NCBI RefSeq assembly: GCF_019049625.1
Contig: NZ_JAFMOY010000118.1
Coordinates: 1 to 64,000, forward strand
Source: Rahnella ecdela
GTDB lineage: Bacteria > Pseudomonadota > Gammaproteobacteria > Enterobacterales > Enterobacteriaceae
DNA: 64,000 bases
Direction of reading: 5' to 3'
Shown here: positions 26,228 to 36,700 of the stretch, one piece after another
Layout: every line of letters starts with the position of its first letter
How positions within the stretch are numbered: position 1 is the first letter of the stretch
Notes under the pieces: generated by a model
The model's input: only the letters and a program-made list of their open reading frames with translations
What the model was told of the DNA's origin: nothing
Databases searched by the model: none
Program-made: the position numbers and the translations under genes

Positions 26228-28381
26228 ATGAATAAACAAACATTACTCAGGCACATACCGTGGATGATTGTGGCTCTTCTCGGTGCCTGCTGTCTTGGCG
26301 TCGTCGCCCTGCGGCGCGGCGAACAAATCAGCGCCTTATGGATAGTGGTGGCCTCGGTGTCGGTCTATCTGGTGGCCTATCGTTATTACAGCCTGTATAT
26401 CGCGCAAAAGGTCATGAAACTTGACCCTTCGCGCGCGACACCGGCGGTTATCAACAATGACGGCCTGAACTATGTGCCGACCAACCGCAATGTGCTGTTC
26501 GGCCACCATTTTGCCGCCATCGCCGGTGCCGGTCCGTTAGTCGGTCCGGTACTTGCTGCGCAAATGGGTTATCTGCCGGGCGTGCTGTGGCTGCTGGCGG
26601 GTGTGGTTCTGGCCGGTGCGGTGCAGGACTTTATGGTGCTGTTCATTTCTTCTCGCCGTAACGGTGCATCTCTGGGCGAGATGATCAAAGAAGAAATGGG
26701 GCCGGTGCCGGGCACTATCGCACTGTTCGGTTGTTTCCTGATCATGATTATTATTCTGGCGGTGCTGGCACTTATCGTGGTGAAAGCGCTGGCGGAAAGC
26801 CCGTGGGGCGTGTTTACCGTGTGCTCAACGGTGCCGATTGCGCTGTTTATGGGCATCTACATGCGCTTTATCCGACCGGGACGCGTAGGTGAAATCTCGG
26901 TGATTGGGGTGATCCTGCTGGTCGCTGCCATCTATTTCGGCGGCGTTATCGCGAGCGATCCGTTCTGGGGTCCGGCGCTGACGTTCAAAGACACCACCAT
27001 CACCTTTACGCTGATTGGTTATGCGTTTGTTTCCGCCCTGCTGCCGGTCTGGCTGATTTTGGCACCGCGTGACTATCTGGCGACCTTCCTGAAAATCGGC
27101 GTTATTGTCGGGCTGGCAATCGGGATTGTGATCCTCAATCCTGAACTGAAAATGCCTGCGCTGACGCAGTACATCGACGGCACAGGTCCGTTGTGGAAAG
27201 GCGCGCTGTTCCCGTTCCTGTTTATTACCATTGCCTGCGGTGCGGTGTCCGGTTTCCACGCGCTGATTGCTTCCGGCACCACGCCTAAACTGCTGGCCTG
27301 CGAAACCGATGCGCGGTTTATCGGTTACGGCGCGATGCTGATGGAATCCTTCGTGGCGGTGATGGCGCTGGTCGCGGCATCGATTATCGAACCGGGTCTG
27401 TACTTTGCGATGAATACCCCGCCCGCCGGACTCGGCATCACCATGCCAAACCTGCACGAACTGGGCGGCGATAATGCGCCGATGATCCTGGCCCAGCTGA
27501 AAGACGTCACGGCACACGCCGCGGCGACGGTCAGTTCATGGGGATTTGTGATTTCGCCTGAACAGATTATGCAGACCGCCAAAGACATCGGCGAACCTTC
27601 CGTACTTAACCGTGCGGGTGGCGCACCGACGCTTGCCGTCGGGATTGCGCATGTGTTTCACAAAATCATGCCGCTGGCGGATATGGGCTTCTGGTATCAC
27701 TTCGGCATTCTGTTTGAGGCGCTCTTTATCCTGACAGCTTTGGACGCCGGTACACGTTCCGGCCGATTTATGTTGCAGGATTTGCTGGGTAACTTTGTGC
27801 CGTTCCTGAAAAAAACTGATTCGCTGGTCGCCGGGATTATCGGCACAGCCGGTTGTGTCGGGCTGTGGGGATATCTGTTGTATCAGGGCGTGGTCGATCC
27901 TCTGGGCGGCGTGAAAAGCCTGTGGCCACTGTTCGGGATTTCGAACCAGATGCTGGCTGCCGTCGCGCTGATCCTCGCCACCGTGGTTCTGGTCAAGATG
28001 AAACGCACCAAGTACATCTGGGTCACGATGGTGCCTGCCATCTGGCTGCTGATTTGCACCACCTGGGCGCTGGGTCTGAAACTGTTCAGCTCTAATGCGC
28101 AGATGGAAGGTTTCTTCTACATGGCCGGTCAGTACAAAGCGCGCATCAGCGCAGGTGGCGCTGACCTGACGCCGGAACAGATCAGCAATATGCACCATAT
28201 TGTTATCAACAATTACACCAACGCCGGGCTGAGTATTCTGTTCCTGATTGTTGTGTACAGCATCATTTTCTACGGCATCCGCGCCTGCCTTCAGGCACGT
28301 AAAACCGACAAACGTACCGATAAGGAAACGCCTTATGTGCCGGTGCCGGCGGAAGGGATAAAAACCGTCTCCGGTCACTAA
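26228..28381 (+). CDS. btsT: Pyruvate/H+ symporter BtsT (CstA family)
   Basis: 717 residues, matching E. coli BtsT (YjiY) almost throughout from [24 protein letters not shown] to the tail [14 protein letters not shown]. CstA-family landmarks are [27 protein letters not shown] and [18 protein letters not shown]. It is an inner-membrane protein with about 16 hydrophobic segments that imports pyruvate with protons. A likely CRP site and LytTR repeats lie upstream. The sensor and regulator genes btsS-btsR sit just downstream on the other strand, closer than in E. coli, where they are far away. The ribosome site before the ATG is weak. Confidence 0.95.
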   Translation: MNKQTLLRHIPWMIVALLGACCLGVVALRRGEQISALWIVVASVSVYLVAYRYYSLYIAQKVMKLDPSRATPAVINNDGLNYVPTNRNVLFGHHFAAIAGAGPLVGPVLAAQMGYLPGVLWLLAGVVLAGAVQDFMVLFISSRRNGASLGEMIKEEMGPVPGTIALFGCFLIMIIILAVLALIVVKALAESPWGVFTVCSTVPIALFMGIYMRFIRPGRVGEISVIGVILLVAAIYFGGVIASDPFWGPALTFKDTTITFTLIGYAFVSALLPVWLILAPRDYLATFLKIGVIVGLAIGIVILNPELKMPALTQYIDGTGPLWKGALFPFLFITIACGAVSGFHALIASGTTPKLLACETDARFIGYGAMLMESFVAVMALVAASIIEPGLYFAMNTPPAGLGITMPNLHELGGDNAPMILAQLKDVTAHAAATVSSWGFVISPEQIMQTAKDIGEPSVLNRAGGAPTLAVGIAHVFHKIMPLADMGFWYHFGILFEALFILTALDAGTRSGRFMLQDLLGNFVPFLKKTDSLVAGIIGTAGCVGLWGYLLYQGVVDPLGGVKSLWPLFGISNQMLAAVALILATVVLVKMKRTKYIWVTMVPAIWLLICTTWALGLKLFSSNAQMEGFFYMAGQYKARISAGGADLTPEQISNMHHIVINNYTNAGLSILFLIVVYSIIFYGIRACLQARKTDKRTDKETPYVPVPAEGIKTVSGH

Positions 28382-28392
28382 CCGCTCGCCAG

Positions 28393-28417
28393 AAAGCCCC
28401 GCAAACGCGGGGCTTTT
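28393..28417 (+). terminator. Terminator or attenuator between btsT and yjiX
   Basis: AAAGCCCCGC (28393-28402) pairs with GCGGGGCTTT (28407-28416) around AAAC, then a short T-run broken by C. With yjiX starting 24 bases later it likely lowers rather than ends downstream transcription. Confidence 0.7.
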
Positions 28418-28440
28418 CCAAAAAATTCAAAGGAGTAAGT

Positions 28441-28644
28441 ATGTTTGACAACTTAGGTGCGGCGAAGAAATACCTCGGTCAGGCCGCACGTATGCTGGTG
28501 GGCATACCGGATTACGACACCTATGTTCTGCATATGCAGACCAATCACCCGGACACCACGCCGATGACCTATGAAGAGTTTTTCCGCGAACGCCAGCAGG
28601 CGCGTTACGGCGGTGACGGGAAAGGCGGCATGCGCTGTTGTTAA
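28441..28644 (+). CDS. yjiX: YjiX/YbdD small protein (DUF466)
   Basis: 67 residues of the YbdD/YjiX family: [34 protein letters not shown], with the acidic-basic middle and a CC tail. The family travels beside CstA-type transporters (ybdD with cstA, yjiX with btsT) and is thought to support transporter function; the mechanism is not established to my knowledge. A strong AAAGGAG site lies upstream. Soluble; no membrane segment. Confidence 0.95.
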   Translation: MFDNLGAAKKYLGQAARMLVGIPDYDTYVLHMQTNHPDTTPMTYEEFFRERQQARYGGDGKGGMRCC

Positions 28645-28674
28645 GAGGAAACTGTCGTTATGAGGAAAACAAGC

Positions 28675-29646
28675 ATGACACCGATTGCAGTCATAGTATT
28701 AACCGGCTTTCTGGGTGCCGGAAAAACCACGCTCTTGCGCCAGATTTTGCATACCCAGCAGGAGATGAAAATTGCGGTGATCGAGAATGAATTTGGCGAA
28801 ATGCCCATCGACAATCAGCTGATTGGCGACCGCGCCACACGCATCACCACTTTATCCAACGGTTGCATTTGCTGCACCCGTTCGGGGGAGCTGGAAGCGG
28901 CGCTGCTGGATTTGCTCGACAGTGTGGACAAAGGCGAAGTGCAGTTTGACCGCCTGATGATTGAATGCACCGGTATGGCCGATCCCGGCCCGATCCTGCA
29001 GGCATTTTTCGCCCATGAAGTGATCTGCGAGCGATATATGTTAGACGGCGTTATCACGCTGGTCGATGCCGTGCATGCCATGTCTCAGCTTGATCAGTTC
29101 CCGCTGGCACAGTCGCAGATTGGTTATGCCGATCGCATTCTGCTGACCAAAACCGATGTATCCGGTGAATGCCCGGAACTGACAGAACGGCTGCAACGCA
29201 TTAATGCCCGTGCGCCGGTATATAAAATGGTGCAGGGCGATATCGATACGGCGCTGTTGTTCGATACCCGCGGATTTATGCTCGAAGAAAACGTGGTCGC
29301 TGCAAAACCGCTGTTCCACCGTGTCACGCCACAGCAAAACGCCGTGTCCTCGATTGTGGTGGAGCTGGATTATCCGGTGGCGTTGACGGCAATATCGCAG
29401 GTGATGGAAGAACTGCTGGCCAGTTTTGCCGACAATCTGATGCGCTATAAAGGCATGTTGTGGATAGAAGATAAGCCTGACCGCCTGCTGTTTCAGGGCG
29501 TGCAGCGCCTGTACAGCGCCGACTGGGATCGCCCGTGGCAGCCTGACGAAACGCCGCGCAGCGCACTGGTGTTCATCGGTATGCAGCTGCCTGAAACCCA
29601 AATCCGCGAAGCCTTTGCCAGGCTGCGCCCCGTCAGCCCACTCTGA
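28675..29646 (+). CDS. yjiA: COG0523 GTPase YjiA
   Basis: 323 residues of the metal-linked G3E GTPase family. The Walker A loop is TGFLGAGKTT, the metal-binding CxCC motif appears as NGCICC, and the guanine-specificity motif is LTKTD. E. coli YjiA binds zinc and other transition metals and is a likely metallochaperone. ATG 28675 gives the same N-terminus as E. coli YjiA (M-x-PIAV); ATG 28660 would add five residues and also has a usable site. Third gene of the btsT unit, 30 bases after yjiX. Confidence 0.92.
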   Translation: MTPIAVIVLTGFLGAGKTTLLRQILHTQQEMKIAVIENEFGEMPIDNQLIGDRATRITTLSNGCICCTRSGELEAALLDLLDSVDKGEVQFDRLMIECTGMADPGPILQAFFAHEVICERYMLDGVITLVDAVHAMSQLDQFPLAQSQIGYADRILLTKTDVSGECPELTERLQRINARAPVYKMVQGDIDTALLFDTRGFMLEENVVAAKPLFHRVTPQQNAVSSIVVELDYPVALTAISQVMEELLASFADNLMRYKGMLWIEDKPDRLLFQGVQRLYSADWDRPWQPDETPRSALVFIGMQLPETQIREAFARLRPVSPL

Positions 29647-29660
29647 AAAAACGGTGGCGT

Positions 29661-30380
29661 TTACAGCCCCACCGTCTCTTTTAACGATTTCAGATAACGA
29701 CGGCTGACCGGCACAATCTGACCATCGCGCAGCAACAGTTCCGCCTGATTTTTATCTTCCAGGCGGATTTCCTTCAGATAATCCATATTCACCAGATATT
29801 GCCGGTGACAACGTAACAACGGCGTGCGAACTTCCAGCGTACGCAGCGTCAGTTCCGTAAACGTTTCTTTGCCATCCTGCCCGGTCACGTACACGCCGCC
29901 AATCCGGCTGCTGACAAAGGCCACATCTTCCAGCTGCAACAGCCAGATACGGTTGCTGCTCAGGCAGGGAATAAACTTCAGCGGCTGCTGGTACTGCGGC
30001 AACGGCGTAATATCCTGTTCCTGAAAACCCAGCCGCAATCTGGCCAGCGTTTTCTGTAAGCGCGCGGTCTGAATGGGCTTGAGCAGATAATCGAACGCAC
30101 ACTGTTCAAATGCCTGCACCGCATATTCCTCAAATGCGGTCAGAAAAACGATATGCGGGCGATGTTGCTCATCGAGCATTCCGACCATTTCCAGTCCGCT
30201 GATACGCGGCATATTAATATCCAGAAACACCACGTCCGGACGGATTTTGTGGATCACGCCGATCGCTTCTATGGCGTTGGAACACTCGCCGACGATCTCT
30301 ATGTCACTTTCATCCTGAAGCTGTAAACGCAGATTCTCCAGCGCCATCGGCTCATCATCAACAATCAGCACTCTTAACAT
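29661..30380 (-). CDS. btsR: Response regulator BtsR (LytTR type)
   Basis: 239 residues. The receiver domain has phospho-acceptor Asp54 in VVFLDINMP. The C-terminal LytTR DNA-binding domain runs from about residue 135 ([24 protein letters not shown] to the RRYLKSLKE end). In E. coli, BtsR with BtsS activates btsT when external pyruvate is present. It overlaps btsS by seven bases and so is translationally coupled. It converges with yjiA, leaving only 14 bases between stops. Confidence 0.95.
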   Translation of the reverse strand: MLRVLIVDDEPMALENLRLQLQDESDIEIVGECSNAIEAIGVIHKIRPDVVFLDINMPRISGLEMVGMLDEQHRPHIVFLTAFEEYAVQAFEQCAFDYLLKPIQTARLQKTLARLRLGFQEQDITPLPQYQQPLKFIPCLSSNRIWLLQLEDVAFVSSRIGGVYVTGQDGKETFTELTLRTLEVRTPLLRCHRQYLVNMDYLKEIRLEDKNQAELLLRDGQIVPVSRRYLKSLKETVGL

Positions 30381-32062
30381 GGCGCGCCCTCCGCAGGCAG
30401 ACGTAGCGTAATACGCGTGAAATCATCCGGTTTACAGCTGACGGTAATACCGTAATCCTCCCCGAACCGTGCCCGTAAACGTTTATCCACCAGGTTCATG
30501 CCCAGTCCGTCACTGTTTTCTTCAGGCTGATACAAACCGGCGTTATCTTCCACTTCGACGATCACTGTCTGGCCCTCACTGTAGGCACGAATAATAATAT
30601 TGCCATCGCTCAGCAACTGAGACGTTCCATGTTTGATGGCGTTTTCCACCAGCGGTTGCAGAGTAAATGCGGGAAGTTTGTGAAAAGAGAACTCATCAGG
30701 CACCTGTAAATCCACGTTAAGCCGGGACGAAAACCGGGCCAGTTCGATTTGCAGATAGGCATTCACATGCTCCAGTTCATCCGCCAGTGTGACGACTTCG
30801 GAAGAGCGTTTGAGATTTTTGCGAAAGAACGTTGAGAGATACTGCACCAGTTGCCCGGCCTTATCACTGTCGTGGCGGATCACCGCCATCAGCGTATTCA
30901 GCGCGTTAAACAGAAAATGAGGATTTACCTGCGCGTGCAGCAGCTTGATTTCAGACTGCGCCAGCAGCGCTTTTTGTTGTTCGAATTTACCGGCGAGGAT
31001 CTGCGCCGACAACAGCTGAGCAATGCCCTCTCCCAGCGTGCGGTTGATGGAACTGAACAGCCGGTTGCGGACTTCGTATAATTTGATGGTGCCGATCACC
31101 CGCTGATTCTCGCCACGCAGCGGGATCACCAGCGTCGAACCCAGCTTGCAGTTGGGATGCAGAGAACAGCGGTAAGGCAGCTCGTTGCCGTCGGCGTACA
31201 CCACTTCATCGTTCTCGATGGCGCGCCAGGTATATTGCGAAGCTATCGGTTTGCCGACCAGATGGTGATCGTCACCGATGCCGGTGAAGGCCAGCAATTT
31301 CTCGCGGTCGGTAATCGCCACCGCGCCGATATCCAGCTCTTTCAGCAGCACCTGCGCCACTTTCATGCTGTTCTCTTCATTGAATCCGCGCCGTAAAATC
31401 CCTTCGGTCGAGGCCGCGACTTTCAGCGCCGTCGCCGAAAACGCCGAGGTGTATTTTTCGAACATCGCCCGCTTATCCAGCAGAATACGCATAAACATCG
31501 CCGCACCGAGGGTATTGGTCACCATCATTGGCGCGGCAATGCTGCCGACCAGATTTAGCGCATCGTTAAACGGACGGGCAATAAGCAGGATGATCAGCAT
31601 TTGCAGCATTTCGGCGACGAACGTCACGGCCGCCGCCACCAGCGGATTAAACAGCTTGTCGATGCGTCCGCGTTTAATGAATACGCTGTGCACCAGACCA
31701 CCCAGTAATCCTTCGGCGATGGTCGACACCATGCAGCTCAGCGCCGTCATGCCGCCCATCGAATAACGGTGGATCCCGCCGGTCAGACCGACTAATCCGC
31801 CGACCACCGGCCCGCCGAGCAATCCGCCCATCACCGCGCCGATCGCACGAGTATTGGCAATCGAATCTTCGATATGCAGCCCGAAATAGGTGCCCATAAT
31901 GCAAAAAATGGAAAACGTGATATAGCACAAAAGCTTGTGCGGAAGGCGCACCGTGACCTGAACCAGCGGTATAAATAACCGCGTTTTGCTCATCAGCCAG
32001 GCGATCACCAAAAACACGCACATTTGCTGTAACAGCAGCAAGATAAGATTAAATTCGTACAT
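30374..32062 (-). CDS. btsS: Pyruvate-sensing histidine kinase BtsS
   Basis: 562 residues, LytS type. The membrane part (5TM-5TMR_LYT, about residues 1-190) opens with [27 protein letters not shown], nearly identical to E. coli BtsS (YehU). A GAF domain follows, then the His_kinase segment [20 protein letters not shown] with the phosphorylated His, and an ATPase domain ending near [12 protein letters not shown] chose ATG 32062 to match the E. coli start; the ATG 15 bases upstream adds only five residues. E. coli BtsS binds pyruvate with high affinity. Being next to btsT puts sensor and target in one block. Confidence 0.95.
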   Translation of the reverse strand: MYEFNLILLLLQQMCVFLVIAWLMSKTRLFIPLVQVTVRLPHKLLCYITFSIFCIMGTYFGLHIEDSIANTRAIGAVMGGLLGGPVVGGLVGLTGGIHRYSMGGMTALSCMVSTIAEGLLGGLVHSVFIKRGRIDKLFNPLVAAAVTFVAEMLQMLIILLIARPFNDALNLVGSIAAPMMVTNTLGAAMFMRILLDKRAMFEKYTSAFSATALKVAASTEGILRRGFNEENSMKVAQVLLKELDIGAVAITDREKLLAFTGIGDDHHLVGKPIASQYTWRAIENDEVVYADGNELPYRCSLHPNCKLGSTLVIPLRGENQRVIGTIKLYEVRNRLFSSINRTLGEGIAQLLSAQILAGKFEQQKALLAQSEIKLLHAQVNPHFLFNALNTLMAVIRHDSDKAGQLVQYLSTFFRKNLKRSSEVVTLADELEHVNAYLQIELARFSSRLNVDLQVPDEFSFHKLPAFTLQPLVENAIKHGTSQLLSDGNIIIRAYSEGQTVIVEVEDNAGLYQPEENSDGLGMNLVDKRLRARFGEDYGITVSCKPDDFTRITLRLPAEGAPC

Positions 32063-32213
32063 TCCCGGAGCATCCAAAATACAACAAGCCGGTAATATAT
32101 CTTGATCAACAAACGTTTACCTTGAAGCCGCCCGAAGAACGGGAATGCGGTGGTTGACAGTGACGCCATAATGCTGAGATGAGAGCAAACTGTCTATCGG
32201 GCGGTTTAGTTAG

Positions 32214-33554
32214 CTAAACAATCTGACTTCGCACCGCTTCTGCGGAAGTTTCAAGCGATGTGTTGGCGTAACTTGCGAGCTTTATAACAGCAAAGACGGT
32301 AATCAAACAACAGAGAGCCAGATAACCCGAAACATAATGGGAACTGCCGTGCGCATACTGGACCAATAATGCACAAATCAGGGGCGTAGGTCCGGCGATA
32401 AGCATGCTGTTGAGTTCACGCGCCACGCTGATCCCCGAGAAACGGTATTCTGTTGGGAAGATTTTCGCCAGCAGTAATCCCTGCGGGCCAGCCATACCAC
32501 CAAAACCCACAATGAAGCCAACACTCATTCCCAGAGTGATCAACTCCATACTTTTTGTGTCCAGAAGAATAAACAGCGGCCACGCAAATAACGCCGTAAA
32601 AATCGCACTCAGAATATAAATCTTTGCTGCACCAAATTTATCCGACAGCCATCCCATAATGGGCGCACTGATTACGCCGCATAACGCAGAGATCAGCAGC
32701 GCCGTCAGCGCTTGCGATTTCGCAATACCTAAAGTGTTTGTCATATAACTCAGACTGAATGCGCTGAGAATATAAACATTGGCATTATGGCCGGTGACCG
32801 CCAGGAAACCATAGAACAGCTGCCGGGGATAGCGCGTTATCAGCATTTTTAGCGGCAATTTATGCTCTTTCTTATCCTGCTCCGCCTTTTGCATCACTTC
32901 TAAATATTCCGGGGTTTCATCGAGTTGCCGGCGAATATACAGCGCAATGACGAACAAGACGGCTGAAGACAGGAAGGGTATGCGCCAGCCCCAGCTGATG
33001 ATATCCGTTTCCGAAAGCTGTGAAACACCGAGGAATGCCAGGCTGGCAAACAGGATGCCCACCACCGTTGAGGATTGCAGCAGCGCGGTGAAAAAACCGC
33101 GCAGACGAACAGGGGCATATTCGTAGACCAGCGTAACGGCACCGGCATATTCAGCCCCGGCGCCGAATCCCTGCACCATGCGCATCAGCACCAGTAAAAT
33201 GGGGGCCAATATTCCGATCTGCGCATATCCCGGCAGCAACCCAATCGTGACAGTTCCTATTCCCATCAGGGAAATGGAAAAAATCAGCGCGGGCTTACGC
33301 CCGAAACGATCGCCAAAGTGTGAAATCAAGACCCCGCCCAGAGGACGCATTATGAAACCGATGGCAAAGGTGGCAAACGCAGCCAGAACCCCGGCGGTCG
33401 CTGACAACTCGGGGAAGAAAATATGATTAATGATCAGCCCGGCAGCGGCACCGTAAAGCGCATAGTCGAACCACTCAATAATCGTACCAATGACAGAGGC
33501 GACAACGGCTTTTGTGACGCCCGCCTTTTGGGGAGTTCTCATTGTATGAACCAT
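32214..33554 (-). CDS. MHS family metabolite/H+ symporter
   Basis: 446 residues with 12 hydrophobic segments. VIGTIIEWFDYALYGAAAGLI is the MHS opening, then IGFIMRPLGGVLISHFGDRFGRKPAL holds the family loop motif, and QGFGAGAEYAGAV the fourth helix motif. Relatives (ShiA, KgtP, ProP) import organic acids or osmolytes with protons. It closes a five-gene operon for sugar-acid breakdown, 41 bases after the Ldh-type gene, and is presumably its uptake carrier. Confidence 0.9.
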   Translation of the reverse strand: MVHTMRTPQKAGVTKAVVASVIGTIIEWFDYALYGAAAGLIINHIFFPELSATAGVLAAFATFAIGFIMRPLGGVLISHFGDRFGRKPALIFSISLMGIGTVTIGLLPGYAQIGILAPILLVLMRMVQGFGAGAEYAGAVTLVYEYAPVRLRGFFTALLQSSTVVGILFASLAFLGVSQLSETDIISWGWRIPFLSSAVLFVIALYIRRQLDETPEYLEVMQKAEQDKKEHKLPLKMLITRYPRQLFYGFLAVTGHNANVYILSAFSLSYMTNTLGIAKSQALTALLISALCGVISAPIMGWLSDKFGAAKIYILSAIFTALFAWPLFILLDTKSMELITLGMSVGFIVGFGGMAGPQGLLLAKIFPTEYRFSGISVARELNSMLIAGPTPLICALLVQYAHGSSHYVSGYLALCCLITVFAVIKLASYANTSLETSAEAVRSQIV

Positions 33555-33595
33555 AGCTGTATTCCTTGGTATCGGTGATAAAAGCTGTGTGGACT

Positions 33596-34657
33596 TCAGC
33601 GACCGGTGATGGGAAGAGGCATACTGAGCCCCTGTTCTGCCGCCAGTTGGCTGACCGTTTCGATCAATGATTCGGATAAGGGGAGCCCGTTTCGCTGCCC
33701 TTCAGCCAGCGTCGCCAGAGCACGTTCACCTGGCAATCTCACGCGGTTGATGCCGGGTTTAGGCGGCGAGTCGTGGCAAGCCTGAACCAACGCGTCAATT
33801 TGTTTCAGATAAGCGTCGTTACCTGCCATGGCGGCAGGCGAGTGCAAGGTAATAGTAATGGCCGCGCTCCAGCCTTCATTAACTTCGCCCCGGCCCCGCC
33901 CGCTCAGGCAACCGGAGAGGATCTCCACCATCAGCCCCAGTGCATAGCCTTTATGTCCTGCATCCGTACCGCCGAGCGGCAAAATCGTACCCGGCGTATC
34001 ACCCGTGAGCAGCGAGGGATCACCGCTGGGTTGCCCCTGCGCATCCTGCAATATGGGTGAAGAAAAATGTTCGCCTGCCGCCTGCTTAAGCGCCACGGTC
34101 GCATTGGTTGCCAGCGAGGTTGCCATATCAATGAGGATCGGCTCGCCACTGGTGGGCGCACCCAGCGCGATGGGGTTGGATGTCAGTACCGCACCGATAC
34201 CGCCAAACGGCGCCACGCTGCGGTGTCCCGGATCTGTCAGGGAGATAAAAATGATAAAGCCGCGTTCAGTTGCAGCCTGAAGATAAGCGCTCAGACAGGC
34301 AGCGTGGTGGCTGTTTTGCACAGAAACCGTTGCCGTGCCATAGCGCTGCGCGCGGACAATCGCTTCGCTGACCGCCCGCTGAACCAGCCATGGGCCCGGC
34401 AGTTTGTTACCATCCCATGTCAGACATGCCGCAAAATCCTGAATAACACGCGGTTCGCCTTCAACGTTCATACCGCCCTGGTGAATCTCACGCAGGTAGG
34501 CAGGCAGCAGCACAAGGCCGTGCGTCGTGGAGCCAAATCCTTCGCCACGCACCAGCACATCGGCCACCGCCCGGGCCTTATCATCAGGCATGCCTGCACG
34601 GGAAAGCAGTGTGTAACTCAGGGCTGTGAGAGCCTGCATGTCATAACGTTTGCGCAT
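33596..34657 (-). CDS. Ldh family NAD(P) oxidoreductase
   Basis: 353 residues of the malate/L-lactate/ureidoglycolate dehydrogenase family (YlbC/AllD fold, not Rossmann). Landmarks are GEGFGSTTHGLVLLPAYL, the catalytic His in VQNSHHAACLSAYL, and the cofactor segment GGIGAVLTSNPIALGAP. ATG 34657 is used because GAGG lies just after the stop codon of the upstream gene; longer starts run into that gene. Members oxidise 2-hydroxy acids or reduce 2-oxo acids. In this operon it may recycle the lactate or glycolate-type product of the FAH hydrolase or act on the first hydroxy acid. Confidence 0.85.
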   Translation of the reverse strand: MRKRYDMQALTALSYTLLSRAGMPDDKARAVADVLVRGEGFGSTTHGLVLLPAYLREIHQGGMNVEGEPRVIQDFAACLTWDGNKLPGPWLVQRAVSEAIVRAQRYGTATVSVQNSHHAACLSAYLQAATERGFIIFISLTDPGHRSVAPFGGIGAVLTSNPIALGAPTSGEPILIDMATSLATNATVALKQAAGEHFSSPILQDAQGQPSGDPSLLTGDTPGTILPLGGTDAGHKGYALGLMVEILSGCLSGRGRGEVNEGWSAAITITLHSPAAMAGNDAYLKQIDALVQACHDSPPKPGINRVRLPGERALATLAEGQRNGLPLSESLIETVSQLAAEQGLSMPLPITGR

Positions 34658-34673
34658 GACATTCACGTCCTCG

Positions 34674-35780
34674 TTATCGGATGACATGGCGCGATCCCGG
34701 AACACAGTGCGCATCAATAGCCTGCTGACTCCAGTCAATACCCAAACCAGGCTGGTCGCTGGGGAATGCCCGACCATTTTCGATACGCAAACCGGTATGG
34801 GTCAGGTCATCAAGCTGAGGAATATATTCGAGCCAGCGGGCGTTAGGTACTGCGGTGCAGAGTGAAACATGCAGCTCCATCAGGAAATGTGGGCAAACAG
34901 ACACATTGAAACACTCTGCCAGGTGCGCCACTTTCAACCAGGGGGTGATGCCGCCGATGCGAGCCACGTCCACCTGCACCACGGAACAGGCACCCTGCTG
35001 TAAATACTCGCGAAAGTGCAGCGCGCTATACAGACTTTCTCCGACGGCAATCGGCACCGAACTGTGCTGCGAAAGGCGCACATGCCCGCTGATATCATCG
35101 GCGGGAAGTGGCTCTTCCAGCCAGCCGATATCCAGCTCTTCATACCGCCGCGCCCGGCGAATGGCTTCGTCTACCCTAAACGCCTGATTAGCATCGGTGA
35201 AAATTTCAAACGAATCTCCTACGGCATCGCGTACCGCACGCAGGCGGGCAACATCCTCATTGACCGGGCGACCGACTTTAATTTTGCATCCCTGAAAGCC
35301 AGATGCCTTCGCCTTCGCCGCATCATCCACCAGCGCCGCAGGCGAAAGATGCAGCCAGCCCCCTTCGGTGGTGTACAACGGAATACTTTCTTGCGCCCCG
35401 CCCGCCATCAGGTGCAGCGGCAACCGGGCACGATGACAACGCAAATCCCATAGCGCGATATCGATGGCCGCCAGCGCTAGCGCGGTCAAAGGCCCCACCG
35501 TGGTCGCGTGCGTCATGAAAGAGAGTTCATGCCAGATGCTCTCAATCTGCTCGGCGTCTTTTCCGATTAGCGCCGGTGCCAGCGTTCTTTCCAGCAATGA
35601 AATGATCGCCGGTCCGCCGGTCCCGATGGTGTAGCTGTATCCCGTACCCACCACGCCATCAGCATCAGTGATTCGGACAAAGGGCGTTTCCTGACAAGTA
35701 AACGACTGGATGGCATCAACCCGCTTCACTTTTGGCTGTAGCTCAACCATAAAAATTTCAACGTGCGTAATGGTGGCCAT
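34674..35780 (-). CDS. Mandelate racemase/enolase superfamily dehydratase
   Basis: 368 residues. It follows the mandelate-racemase subgroup: the Lys-x-Lys base in GCKIKVGRP, metal ligands in EIFTDANQAF (Asp), GWLEEPLP (Glu) and AVGESLYS (Glu), and an Asp in QVDVARIGG paired with a His in CPHFLMELH. Enzymes of this set usually dehydrate aldonic or aldaric acids to 2-keto-3-deoxy acids. The start at 35780 follows AGGAG. It lies between an FAH hydrolase and an Ldh-type enzyme. The actual sugar acid cannot be read from sequence. Confidence 0.88.
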   Translation of the reverse strand: MATITHVEIFMVELQPKVKRVDAIQSFTCQETPFVRITDADGVVGTGYSYTIGTGGPAIISLLERTLAPALIGKDAEQIESIWHELSFMTHATTVGPLTALALAAIDIALWDLRCHRARLPLHLMAGGAQESIPLYTTEGGWLHLSPAALVDDAAKAKASGFQGCKIKVGRPVNEDVARLRAVRDAVGDSFEIFTDANQAFRVDEAIRRARRYEELDIGWLEEPLPADDISGHVRLSQHSSVPIAVGESLYSALHFREYLQQGACSVVQVDVARIGGITPWLKVAHLAECFNVSVCPHFLMELHVSLCTAVPNARWLEYIPQLDDLTHTGLRIENGRAFPSDQPGLGIDWSQQAIDAHCVPGSRHVIR

Positions 35781-35819
35781 ATAACATCTGCTCCTGCGGT
35801 CTAAGAGGCGAAAATACAA

Positions 35820-36665
35820 TTAATCAGCGGCGTAAGTGACCTGGTGCTGTCCACCCAGCCCTTCAATACCAAGACGAATATGCTGGCCCGCTTTCAGGTA
35901 AACCGGCGGATTCTGCCCCATGCCTACGCCCGGCGGTGTGCCGGTAGAAATAATGTCGCCGGGGTGCAGGCTCATAAATTTCGAAAGGTATGCGATCAGA
36001 AAGGCGACGCCGTAGACCATGGTTTGCGTGGAGCCGTTCTGATAGCAATGCCCGTCAACCTCCAGCCACATAGACAAATTCTGAGGATCCGGCACTTCAT
36101 CACGTGTCACCAGCCAGGGGCCCGTCGGACCAAAGGTGTCGCAGCTCTTTCCCTTGCACCATTGACCCTGATGCTCCAGCTGAAAAGCGCGTTCGGACAG
36201 GTCGTTGATGACGCAGTAGCCCGCCACATACTCCAGCGCCTCTTCCTCCGCGACATACTTGGCGGTTTTGCCGATGACCACGCCCAGCTCAACTTCCCAG
36301 TCTGTTTTTACAGAATTACGCGGGATCTCGACCGGGTCATTAGCGCCCACAATGGCGTCAGGGGATTTCATAAAAATAATGGGTTCAGGGGGGACGACCG
36401 CTCCCGTTTCAGCGGCATGATCGGAATAGTTAAGACCGATACAAATAAATTTCCGGCTGTTCGCCACGCAGGGCCCCATCCGTTGTTCACCGGTGACTAT
36501 CGGCAGCTGCTCCACCGGCAGCGCCGCCAGCATGGCCAGACTTTCCGCACTGAGTGCGGCAGCATCAATATCGTTAATGTGATCGGCGAGAGAGCGAATA
36601 CGCCCCTGATCATCAACCAGACCCGGTCTTTCATGCCCAGCCGGACCGTAGCGTAGTAATTTCAT
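35820..36665 (-). CDS. Fumarylacetoacetate hydrolase family protein
   Basis: 281 residues with the FAH fold from about residue 75. Landmarks are ICIGLNYSDHAAETG, EPIIFMKSPDAIVG, the metal site DWEVELGVVIGK (Glu/Asp set), and IISTGTPPGVGMG. This is the layout of 2,4-diketo-3-deoxy-L-fuconate hydrolase, which splits a diketo acid to pyruvate and lactate (or a related pair). Its partner SDR lies just upstream and resembles the dehydrogenase making that diketo acid. The two together suggest a non-phosphorylating route. 39 bases separate it from the dehydratase gene. Confidence 0.88.
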   Translation of the reverse strand: MKLLRYGPAGHERPGLVDDQGRIRSLADHINDIDAAALSAESLAMLAALPVEQLPIVTGEQRMGPCVANSRKFICIGLNYSDHAAETGAVVPPEPIIFMKSPDAIVGANDPVEIPRNSVKTDWEVELGVVIGKTAKYVAEEEALEYVAGYCVINDLSERAFQLEHQGQWCKGKSCDTFGPTGPWLVTRDEVPDPQNLSMWLEVDGHCYQNGSTQTMVYGVAFLIAYLSKFMSLHPGDIISTGTPPGVGMGQNPPVYLKAGQHIRLGIEGLGGQHQVTYAAD

Positions 36666-36700
36666 CCGTTTTCCCCAACTTACGCGGTGTAATGAGTTTT

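Noticed and set aside
26825-28378. Two long minus-strand frames opposite btsT
   Set aside because: Composition is that of antisense sequence (many His, Gln, Arg), and btsT matches E. coli BtsT along its whole length.
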